Position numbers and translations under genes: made by a program. Positions 1 through 5,099 of a stretch of 5,099 bases of DNA are shown here, in pieces; position 1 is the stretch's first letter, and each line of letters begins with the position of its first letter. Below the pieces are notes generated by a model. That model saw only the letters and a program-made list of their open reading frames with translations, was not told where the DNA came from and made no database searches. Source of the DNA: an uncultured Flavobacteriaceae bacterium (GTDB taxonomy: Bacteria; Bacteroidota; Bacteroidia; Flavobacteriales; Flavobacteriaceae). The stretch lies in assembly GCA_913031655.1 (NCBI GenBank), contig CAJWFY010000110.1, positions 1-5,099 on the forward strand, given 5' to 3'.

Positions 1-326
1 ATATTCCAATTGAAAATATATTAGTAATTTCTGATGATCTTAATTTAGATTTTGGTGCCATTCGAATAAGAACCAAAGGATCTCATGGTGGACACAATGG
101 GCTTAAAGATATTCAAGAAGTCTTAAATACCCCTATTTACAATAGATTACGCTTTGGAATTGGAGGAAACTTTTCTAAAGGCAGACAATCAGATTTTGTC
201 TTGTCTAAATGGTCAAAAAATGAAGAGTCAGAACTAATCACTTTAAGGCCTTTATTTAATCAAATTATCACTAATTATGTTAACAACGGAATAGTGGATA
301 CAATGAATAAATTCAATAGCAAATGA
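1..326 (+). CDS. pth: Peptidyl-tRNA hydrolase, C-terminal part (5' end outside window)
   Basis: Pth cleaves the ester bond of peptidyl-tRNAs that drop off ribosomes, which recycles tRNA in the cytoplasm. The window opens two bases before a complete codon. The readable frame starts at base 3 and gives 107 residues to a TGA at 324-326, roughly the last 55-60 % of a usual protein of about 190 residues. Visible family marks (numbered from the first full codon) are DDLNLDFG at 11-18, whose first Asp matches the catalytic-site Asp of E. coli Pth (D93), the signature GGHNGLKDI at 29-37 with the conserved His-Asn pair, and RFGIGG at about 51-56. The N-terminal part with the catalytic His is not in the window. 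The stop overlaps the ribF start as ATGA, so the two genes are probably co-transcribed and translationally coupled. The reading frame is intact. Identification is firm from the signature alone. Confidence 0.95.
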   Translation, partial: IPIENILVISDDLNLDFGAIRIRTKGSHGGHNGLKDIQEVLNTPIYNRLRFGIGGNFSKGRQSDFVLSKWSKNEESELITLRPLFNQIITNYVNNGIVDTMNKFNSK

Positions 327-1258
327 AAGTATTCAAAGGAATTGATAAATTCATAATTGAATCAAACACTATTGTAACAATCGGAATTTTTGACGGCGTA
401 CACAAAGGGCATCAAAAAATTTTAAAGAAGCTCGCTAATCAGGCTAAAAAATTTAATTTAAAATCTGTTGTTTTAACTTTTTCTCCGCATCCAAGAACAG
501 TCTTAAATCCTACTGCGCCACTAGAACTAATCAACACAATTGAAGAAAGAATAAAATCAATATCAAACTGCGGTATCGATTATCTTATAGTGCACCCTTT
601 TGATAAAGCTTTTTCAAATTTATCTGCTGAGGAATTTGTTGATTCTGTATTAGTTAAAAAACTAAATACTAAAAAAATATTAATTGGTTATGACCACAGG
701 TTTGGAAAAGGTCGAAAGGCAGGTATTAAAGATTTACAGTTTTTTGGTTCCAAGTATAATTTTGAAGTTATGGAGATTGGAGTAAAAGAAGTGAATAATA
801 TTTCTGTTAGCTCTACAAAAATAAGAACATTCATTTCAAAGGGAAATATTAAAAAAGTTTATTCTTATTTAGGATATAACTTCTCGTTAAGCGGTGAGGT
901 AGTTAAAGGAAATGCTATTGGAAGAACCATTGGTTTTCCAACAGCCAACATAAAAATTTCTGACAATAATAAGTTAATTCCAAAAAATGGAGTTTATCTA
1001 ATCTCTTCTATTTTAAACAAAATTCAATATCATGGAATGATGAATATTGGAGTGAAACCAACTTTAAATATTAAAAAACAATCTATAGAAGTTAACTTTT
1101 TTAATTTAAAAAAAGATTTATATGGAAAGGTTTTAAAGGTGTCTGTATTGCAGTTTATCCGAAATGAAGAAAAATTTAATAATCTTGATGATTTAAAAAA
1201 TCAAATTAAAATTGATAAGGAAACTTGCTCTACTTTAATTAATGAGCTCAATAAATAA
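323..1258 (+). CDS. ribF: Bifunctional riboflavin kinase / FAD synthetase
   Basis: RibF phosphorylates riboflavin to FMN and then adenylates FMN to FAD, supplying cytosolic flavoenzymes. At 311 residues it has the usual full length. The N-terminal FAD synthetase (nucleotidyltransferase) domain, about 1-170, shows GIFDGVHKGH at 21-30, TFSPHPR at 52-58, GYDHRFGKGR at 122-131 and SSTKIR at 163-168. The C-terminal flavokinase domain, about 185-310, shows GRTIGFPTAN at 200-209, the MNIGVKPT loop at 240-247, the likely catalytic Glu in IEVNFF (E256), DLYG at 265-268 and FIRNEEKF at 278-285. The loop has Lys245 where NIGxRPT is more common, a conservative change. The ATG at 323 is favoured because the MKVF opening fits the family and because it makes an ATGA overlap with pth. 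No Shine-Dalgarno sequence is seen. The GYDHRFG form is typical of Bacteroidota. A 56-base gap separates it from serS. Confidence 0.97.
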   Translation: MKVFKGIDKFIIESNTIVTIGIFDGVHKGHQKILKKLANQAKKFNLKSVVLTFSPHPRTVLNPTAPLELINTIEERIKSISNCGIDYLIVHPFDKAFSNLSAEEFVDSVLVKKLNTKKILIGYDHRFGKGRKAGIKDLQFFGSKYNFEVMEIGVKEVNNISVSSTKIRTFISKGNIKKVYSYLGYNFSLSGEVVKGNAIGRTIGFPTANIKISDNNKLIPKNGVYLISSILNKIQYHGMMNIGVKPTLNIKKQSIEVNFFNLKKDLYGKVLKVSVLQFIRNEEKFNNLDDLKNQIKIDKETCSTLINELNK

Positions 1259-1265
1259 ACTTAAG

Positions 1266-1282
1266 TTATATTCTAAATATAA
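1266..1282. repeat. A/T-only inverted repeat between ribF and serS
   Basis: TTATATT (1266-1272) and AATATAA (1276-1282) are perfect reverse complements around a CTA spacer. They lie 8 bases after the ribF stop and 9 bases before the promoter-like TACATTTG. The stem has no G or C and is not followed by a run of T, so it would be a very weak hairpin and is not a convincing terminator. It could be an operator-like palindrome, or chance in such A/T-rich DNA. Confidence 0.2.
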
Positions 1283-1290
1283 TATTCCAC

Positions 1291-1298
1291 TACATTTG
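1291..1298 (+). promoter_or_regulatory. Bacteroidota-type -7 promoter element before serS
   Basis: TACATTTG matches the TAnnTTTG -7 consensus of the Bacteroidota housekeeping sigma factor exactly. It ends 16 bases before the serS ATG, so transcription would start only about 10 bases upstream of the gene; short leaders are common in this phylum. No TTG lies at the expected -33 spacing, 17-23 bases upstream, where the sequence is A/T-rich (the inverted repeat at 1266-1282). The call rests on one half of the promoter plus its position in the only sizeable intergenic gap. It would drive serS, rsmA, mgtE and the dehydrogenase. Confidence 0.5.
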
Positions 1299-1314
1299 TA
1301 AAAATTAAAATTCA

Positions 1315-2580
1315 ATGTTACAAGTATCGACTATAAGCGAAAACCTTGAAAAGATCACTACATCAATGTTAAAAAGGAATATTGACATTAAGTCTATTCT
1401 TGAAAAAATTATTGAAACTGATAACAACAGACGATCAACGCAGTCTAGTCTAGATAACTCGTTGGCTAGTTCTAATCAATTAGCTAAAGAAATTGGAGAG
1501 TTTTTTAAAAGTGGGGAAACAAAAAAAGCAGGAATCTTAAAAGAAAAAGCAGGTTTTTTAAAAAAAGAAAGTAAAAATTTTTCTGAAAAACTATCAAATA
1601 TCATAAAAGAGCTTAATAATTTACTTTTAGAAGTTCCTAATATTCCTCATGAACTTGTACCTAGCGGATCTAATGAAAGCGACAATAAAGAGATTTTTAA
1701 ATGGGGATCTATTCCAAAATTAAAAGAAACTGCATTGCCGCATTGGGATTTGGCTTCCAAATATGACATCATTGATTTTGAATTAGGAAATAAAATTACA
1801 GGAGCAGGATTTCCAGTATACAAAGACAAAGGGGCAAAACTACAAAGAGCATTGATTAATTACTTTTTAGACAAAAACACAAAGGCAGGTTATAAAGAGT
1901 TCCAAGTGCCTATACTTGTAAATGAAGATTCTGGTACTGGCACAGGTCAACTTCCTGACAAAGAAGGTCAAATGTATTATATTAAAGAAGATAATCTTTA
2001 TTTAGCGCCTACTGCTGAAGTACCGCTTACCAATATTTTTAGAAATAACATTGTTAAAGCTTCTGAACTACCTATATGTCTGACAAGTTATACGCCTTGT
2101 TTTAGAAGAGAAGCGGGTAGTTATGGCTCCCACGTAAGAGGTTTGAATAGACTTCATCAATTTGATAAAGTTGAAATAGTTAGAATTGAAGAACCTGAGA
2201 ATTCTTATAGCGCATTAAACGACATGGTTGATCACGTTAAAGGTGTTTTAGAAGAATTAAATTTACCCTTTAGAATTCTTAGACTCTGTGGAGGAGATTT
2301 AGGATTTACGTCCTGCTTAACTTATGACTTTGAAGTTTACTCAGCTGCACAAAAAAGGTGGTTGGAGGTTAGCTCTGTATCAAATTTTGAATCTTTCCAG
2401 TCTAATAGATTGAAATTAAGAATTGATAAAGGTGGAAACAAAGTTTTAGCTCACACTCTTAACGGAAGTTCTCTTGCACTACCTAGAATAGTTGCCTGTA
2501 TTTTAGAAAATTATCAAAAAGATGATTGTATCGATATTCCCAAAGTACTCATTCCATATACTGGATTTGAAAAAATTTAA
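1315..2580 (+). CDS. serS: Seryl-tRNA synthetase (class II)
   Basis: SerS activates serine with ATP and charges tRNA-Ser, and also charges tRNA-Sec where that exists. At 421 residues it has the usual length. The N-terminal tRNA-binding arm, about 30-105, is rich in Lys and Glu and should form the long antiparallel coiled coil. It is followed by the family linker VPNIPHELVP at 107-116 and ESDN at 121-124. The class II catalytic core shows motif 1 around 174-199 ending in Pro199, GTGQLPDKEGQMY at 209-221, the serine-binding TAEVPLTN at 233-240, motif 2 starting FRREAGSYG at 263-271, YDFEVYSAAQKRWLEVSS at 337-354, and motif 3 as NGSSLALPR at 383-391 with its Arg. That motif 3 form is typical of Bacteroidota; many other bacteria have NGSGLAVGR. 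The MLQV opening and first-ATG position fit the family. The A-rich leader has no Shine-Dalgarno sequence. rsmA follows after only 12 bases. Confidence 0.98.
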   Translation: MLQVSTISENLEKITTSMLKRNIDIKSILEKIIETDNNRRSTQSSLDNSLASSNQLAKEIGEFFKSGETKKAGILKEKAGFLKKESKNFSEKLSNIIKELNNLLLEVPNIPHELVPSGSNESDNKEIFKWGSIPKLKETALPHWDLASKYDIIDFELGNKITGAGFPVYKDKGAKLQRALINYFLDKNTKAGYKEFQVPILVNEDSGTGTGQLPDKEGQMYYIKEDNLYLAPTAEVPLTNIFRNNIVKASELPICLTSYTPCFRREAGSYGSHVRGLNRLHQFDKVEIVRIEEPENSYSALNDMVDHVKGVLEELNLPFRILRLCGGDLGFTSCLTYDFEVYSAAQKRWLEVSSVSNFESFQSNRLKLRIDKGGNKVLAHTLNGSSLALPRIVACILENYQKDDCIDIPKVLIPYTGFEKI

Positions 2581-2603
2581 AATTCTTTTAAATTGAAAGA
2601 ATT
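2581..2603 (+). promoter_or_regulatory. Inverted repeat enclosing the TTG start of rsmA
   Basis: AATTCTTT (2581-2588) and AAAGAATT (2596-2603) are perfect reverse complements with seven bases between them. In RNA the stem could extend by U2589-G2595 and A2590-U2594, leaving a three-base loop. The serS TAA ends at 2580, immediately before the repeat. The rsmA start codon TTG is 2593-2595, so its first base would be in the loop and the other two in the upper stem. A ribosome finishing serS would open this structure, which would suit translational coupling. The repeat is seen directly; any regulatory role is inference. The stem has one G-C pair, and repeats of this size also arise by chance in A/T-rich DNA. 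Confidence 0.35.
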
Positions 2604-3372
2604 AAAACCAAAAAAAAGATTAGGACAGCATTTTTTAAAAGATTCTAATATTGCAAAAAAAATTGTTGATGGATTAAATCATAATGATTTAAATTGTATA
2701 ATAGAAATTGGCCCTGGTATGGGTATTTTAACAGATCATCTTATTCCTTTTAAAAAAAAATTACAACTTGTCGAGATAGATTCTGAATCTGTAAAATATT
2801 TAAATCAAAAGTATTTTGATTTAAATGAGCGTATAATTGAAAAAGATTTTTTAAAAATTAATTTAACAGAATTTGATTCCCCAATTGGTTTAATTGGCAA
2901 TTTTCCTTACAATATTTCCTCTCAAATATTATTTAAATTATTAGAAAACAAGAATATAGTTGATCAATTAGTTGGAATGTTTCAATTAGAAGTAGCTAAA
3001 AGAGTTTGCGCACCACCAGGCTCCAAAACCTATGGTATTTTATCAGTCCTAGTTCAGGCATTCTACGATACTGAATTCTTGTTTTCACTATCTCCAGATT
3101 ATTTTTCGCCACCGCCTAAAGTTAATTCTGGTGTAATTAAATTAATAAAAAAAGAAGAAATAAATCTCAAGTGTGATGAAATACTGTTTTTTAAAGTAGT
3201 AAAAACTTCCTTTCAACAACGTCGTAAAACGCTTCGAAATAGTCTAAAGACATTTAATTTAAGTGATAATATAAAAGAAGATGTTATCTTTGGAAGACGT
3301 CCGGAAACACTTAGTGTTGATGAATTTGTCCTGCTTACTAATATTATAAAAAATGGAATCATTCCAGCTTAG
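2593..3372 (+). CDS. rsmA: 16S rRNA dimethyladenosine transferase (KsgA), TTG start
   Basis: RsmA/KsgA uses S-adenosylmethionine to dimethylate two adjacent adenines in the 3'-terminal hairpin of 16S rRNA (A1518 and A1519 in E. coli), a late checkpoint in 30S assembly. At 259 residues it has normal length. The Rossmann methyltransferase domain, about 1-185, shows the N-terminal RLGQHFLKD at 9-17, SAM motif I EIGPGMG at 38-44, acidic VEID at 60-63, catalytic motif IV NFPY at 103-106 (NLPY in many bacteria), and FSPPPKV (encoded at about 3106-3126). The C-terminal helical domain contains SFQQRRKTLRNSL. The start must be TTG at 2593: the serS stop (2578-2580) is in the same frame, no ATG or GTG lies between, and any later ATG would remove RLGQHFL and motif I. 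The gap to serS is 12 bases, and the 3' end overlaps mgtE by 20 bases, so the gene is clearly within an operon. Confidence 0.96.
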   Translation: MKELKPKKRLGQHFLKDSNIAKKIVDGLNHNDLNCIIEIGPGMGILTDHLIPFKKKLQLVEIDSESVKYLNQKYFDLNERIIEKDFLKINLTEFDSPIGLIGNFPYNISSQILFKLLENKNIVDQLVGMFQLEVAKRVCAPPGSKTYGILSVLVQAFYDTEFLFSLSPDYFSPPPKVNSGVIKLIKKEEINLKCDEILFFKVVKTSFQQRRKTLRNSLKTFNLSDNIKEDVIFGRRPETLSVDEFVLLTNIIKNGIIPA

Positions 3373-4708
3373 TGAAATTTTATTAAATAAAATTGCTGAT
3401 TTAATTTTAGCAAAAAAAAATGTCGCTTTAAAAAAGTTAGTACAAGACATTCATTTTGCCGATATGGCAGAAATCATAGATGAACTTAACGAAGCTGAAG
3501 GAATCTATTTAATAAAACTTTTCGATAGCGAGAAAACATCTGAAATTTTAACTGAGCTAGATGAAGATGTAAGAGAAAAAATTCTTAAGGCTCTTTCTGT
3601 CAAAGAAATTGCAGATGAAATTGAAGAACTAGATAGTGATGATGCTGCCGATATTCTCTCGGAACTTTCTGAAAGAAGAAAAGAGGAGGTAATCTCTGAA
3701 ATTAGCGATGACAATTTAGCTGATAACCTCAAAGAACTTTTATCGTATAATGAAGATTCCGCAGGTGGTTTAATGGCAAAAGAACTTATTAAGGCAAACG
3801 AAAATTGGTCTGTCTCAAAATGCTTGGATGAAATTAAAAAACAAGGAGAAAATGTAACTCGTGTTCATTCAGTATATGTTGTTGATGATAACAAAAAACT
3901 TATAGGAAGATTGTCTTTAAAAGATTTAATAACATCATCTTCAAAAAGCATAATCAAAGATATTTATATTCCAAAAGTTGATTCAGTTAATGTTTTAGAA
4001 AAAGGAGAAGATATCGCTAAAATAATGTCAAAGTATGATTTGGAAGCTATTCCAGTTGTTGACGACAAAAAACATTTAGTAGGTAGAATTACTATTGATG
4101 ATATAGTTGATTTTATAATAGATGAAGCTGAGGAAGATTATTTACTGGCTGCAGGTATTCAAGGAGATGTAGAAGCAGATGACTCAATAATAGAACTTAC
4201 TAAAGCTCGACTACCTTGGCTTTTTTTAGGCTTAGTCGGAGGTTTAGGTAGTGTTTTTATTCTAGAAGGCTTTGAAGAATTCATGACTGATCCTAATTAT
4301 AAAACATTATTTTTTTTCACTCCATTAATAGCTGCAATGGCTGGAAATGTTGGAGTTCAGTCTTCTGCTATAATTGTTCAAGGGCTAGCAAATGACACAG
4401 TAAAAGGGAGTCTATTAAAAAGATTAGTTAAAGAGCTGGGTCTTAGTTTAATAAATGGAATTATTTTAAGTTTGTTAACTATAGTTTTTGGTTTAGCAAT
4501 AAATCAACCTATAGAACTAAGTCTTGTTATTTCTCTTTCAATGCTCTGTGTGATTATAGTAGCAGCTCTAATTGGAACTTCAATTCCAGTAATTTTAGAA
4601 AAAAGAGGTATTGACCCAGCAATTGCTACAGGACCTTTTATTACAACTAGCAATGATATTTTTGGGATTTTTCTTTTCTTTTATATTGCTAAAATATTTT
4701 TACTGTAG
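3353..4708 (+). CDS. mgtE: Magnesium transporter MgtE
   Basis: MgtE is a Mg2+-gated Mg2+ channel of the inner membrane, working as a dimer. The 451 residues match the usual length and domain order. The acidic helical N domain, about 1-135, includes EELDSDDAADIL at 91-102. A CBS pair follows at about 139-200 and 203-258, with IGRLSLKDLI at 184-193 and VGRITIDDIVDFI at 243-255. The plug-helix region is about 257-284, and five likely membrane segments lie near 287-307, 318-345, 359-384, 388-414 and 422-450. Pore marks are PLIAAMAGNVGVQSS at 324-338 and DPAIATGPFITTSND at 421-435. Asp435 aligns by distance from the C-terminus with the selectivity residue Asp432 of Thermus MgtE. In the family, acidic N and CBS domains bind Mg2+ and close the pore when Mg2+ is plentiful. 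ATG 3353 is the first in frame and fits the family start, although it lies inside the end of rsmA. Confidence 0.97.
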   Translation: MESFQLSEILLNKIADLILAKKNVALKKLVQDIHFADMAEIIDELNEAEGIYLIKLFDSEKTSEILTELDEDVREKILKALSVKEIADEIEELDSDDAADILSELSERRKEEVISEISDDNLADNLKELLSYNEDSAGGLMAKELIKANENWSVSKCLDEIKKQGENVTRVHSVYVVDDNKKLIGRLSLKDLITSSSKSIIKDIYIPKVDSVNVLEKGEDIAKIMSKYDLEAIPVVDDKKHLVGRITIDDIVDFIIDEAEEDYLLAAGIQGDVEADDSIIELTKARLPWLFLGLVGGLGSVFILEGFEEFMTDPNYKTLFFFTPLIAAMAGNVGVQSSAIIVQGLANDTVKGSLLKRLVKELGLSLINGIILSLLTIVFGLAINQPIELSLVISLSMLCVIIVAALIGTSIPVILEKRGIDPAIATGPFITTSNDIFGIFLFFYIAKIFLL

Positions 4709-4713
4709 TCAAA

Positions 4714-5099
4714 ATGAAAATACTTCATTTAGATAGCACTCACTCTTATTTATACGACAAATTAGAAGAATTAGGATATACTAATCATTTTGATTTTGAA
4801 TCTTCTAAAGAAGAAATAGAAAAGAAATTATTTGATTATTGTGGTATTATAATTCGAAGTAGACTCAACATAGATCAAGCCTTTTTAAACAAGGCTATAA
4901 ATATTAAATTTATTGCACGAATTGGATCAGGGATTGAAAATATTGATGTAGATTTTGCCAAGTTTAAAAACATTTCCATCATTTCTACACCTGAAGGAAA
5001 TGCAAATGCTGTAGGTGAGCATGCTGTTGGAATGCTTCTTTCACTAATGAATAATATTAATAAATCTGAAAAAGAAGTTTCAAAAGGAATTTGGTCAAG
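4714..5099 (+). CDS. D-isomer-specific 2-hydroxyacid dehydrogenase, N-terminal part (3' end outside window)
   Basis: The 128 complete codons form the first part of a D-2-hydroxyacid dehydrogenase, an NAD(P)-dependent family that includes D-3-phosphoglycerate dehydrogenase (SerA, first step of serine synthesis). The substrate-lobe marks are GIIIRSR at 44-50, ARIGSGIENIDV at 68-79 (the family ARxGxGxxNID substrate loop), TPEGNANAVGEH at 92-103 and the following helix GMLLSL at 106-111. The sequence ends before the GxGxxG nucleotide-binding motif and before the catalytic Arg, Glu and His, so cofactor and substrate cannot be judged. The style resembles flavobacterial proteins often annotated as phosphoglycerate dehydrogenase, but lactate, glyoxylate or hydroxypyruvate reductase activity is possible, so no gene symbol is given. 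The ATG at 4714 follows the mgtE stop by 5 bases with an AAA leader and no Shine-Dalgarno sequence, which implies co-transcription. Confidence 0.9.
   Translation, partial: MKILHLDSTHSYLYDKLEELGYTNHFDFESSKEEIEKKLFDYCGIIIRSRLNIDQAFLNKAINIKFIARIGSGIENIDVDFAKFKNISIISTPEGNANAVGEHAVGMLLSLMNNINKSEKEVSKGIWS

Noticed and set aside
323..1258. Possible loss of function in RibF from NIGVKPT instead of NIGxRPT
   Set aside because: Lys for Arg is conservative, all other motifs of both domains are present, and the length is normal. Nothing suggests a broken enzyme.
1266..1290. Possible intrinsic terminator after ribF
   Set aside because: The inverted repeat has no G-C pairs and no T run follows, so it would not form a stable terminator hairpin.
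1647..1829. 60-codon open frame on the - strand within serS
   Set aside because: It lies wholly inside the well-supported serS frame, has no recognisable domain, and has no start context of its own. It is a shadow of the coding strand.
3259..3450. 63-codon open frame on the - strand across the rsmA-mgtE junction
   Set aside because: It is antisense to two conserved genes, its product is a low-information Phe/Lys/Ile-rich string, and it shows no family resemblance.
3505..3732. 75-codon open frame on the - strand rich in Ser and Leu
   Set aside because: The Ser/Leu bias is what the reverse strand of the acidic, Glu/Asp-rich mgtE N domain would encode. There is no independent evidence for a gene.
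1..5099. Search for CRISPR arrays, tRNA or rRNA genes, insertion sequences, att sites, toxin-antitoxin or defence genes
   Set aside because: No spaced direct repeats, cloverleaf-like sequence, transposase motifs or flanking inverted repeats were seen. The window is filled end to end by conserved housekeeping genes on one strand.

Overview
The window is a short, gene-dense, A+T-rich piece of bacterial chromosome (by eye roughly 70 % A+T). Every gene I can support is on the + strand. The protein sequences point to Bacteroidota, most likely Flavobacteriia. SerS has the motif 3 form NGSSLALPR, RibF has GYDHRFGKGR, and RsmA has NFPY where most bacteria have NLPY. No start codon is preceded by a recognisable Shine-Dalgarno sequence, and the leaders are A/T-rich, as is usual in this phylum. 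A TAnnTTTG element, the Bacteroidota -7 promoter motif, lies just before serS. The compact layout and low G+C would suit a streamlined marine flavobacterium, but that is inference.

Layout: 1-326 is the 3' end of pth (peptidyl-tRNA hydrolase, 5' end outside the window). It overlaps by ATGA with ribF (323-1258, riboflavin kinase/FAD synthetase). A 56-base gap follows, the only one of any size. It holds an A/T-only inverted repeat and the promoter-like motif. Then come serS (1315-2580, seryl-tRNA synthetase), rsmA (2593-3372, 16S rRNA dimethyladenosine transferase, which must start at TTG), mgtE (3353-4708, Mg2+ channel, overlapping rsmA by 20 bases) and, 5 bases later, the 5' part of a D-2-hydroxyacid dehydrogenase of the phosphoglycerate dehydrogenase type (from 4714, running off the window). 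No stretch above 300 bases lacks a gene.

Functionally this is housekeeping. Pth, SerS and RsmA serve translation (peptidyl-tRNA recycling, tRNA charging, small-subunit maturation). RibF makes FMN and FAD. MgtE supplies Mg2+, which ribosomes need in quantity. The last gene is probably in amino-acid or hydroxy-acid metabolism. Spacing suggests two transcription units, one ending with pth-ribF and a second running serS-rsmA-mgtE-dehydrogenase.

I found no mobile element, CRISPR array, RNA gene, defence system or new multi-gene system. The most interesting detail is the rsmA start. The TTG codon lies inside a perfect 8-bp inverted repeat that begins at the base after the serS stop codon, an arrangement that would suit translational coupling.
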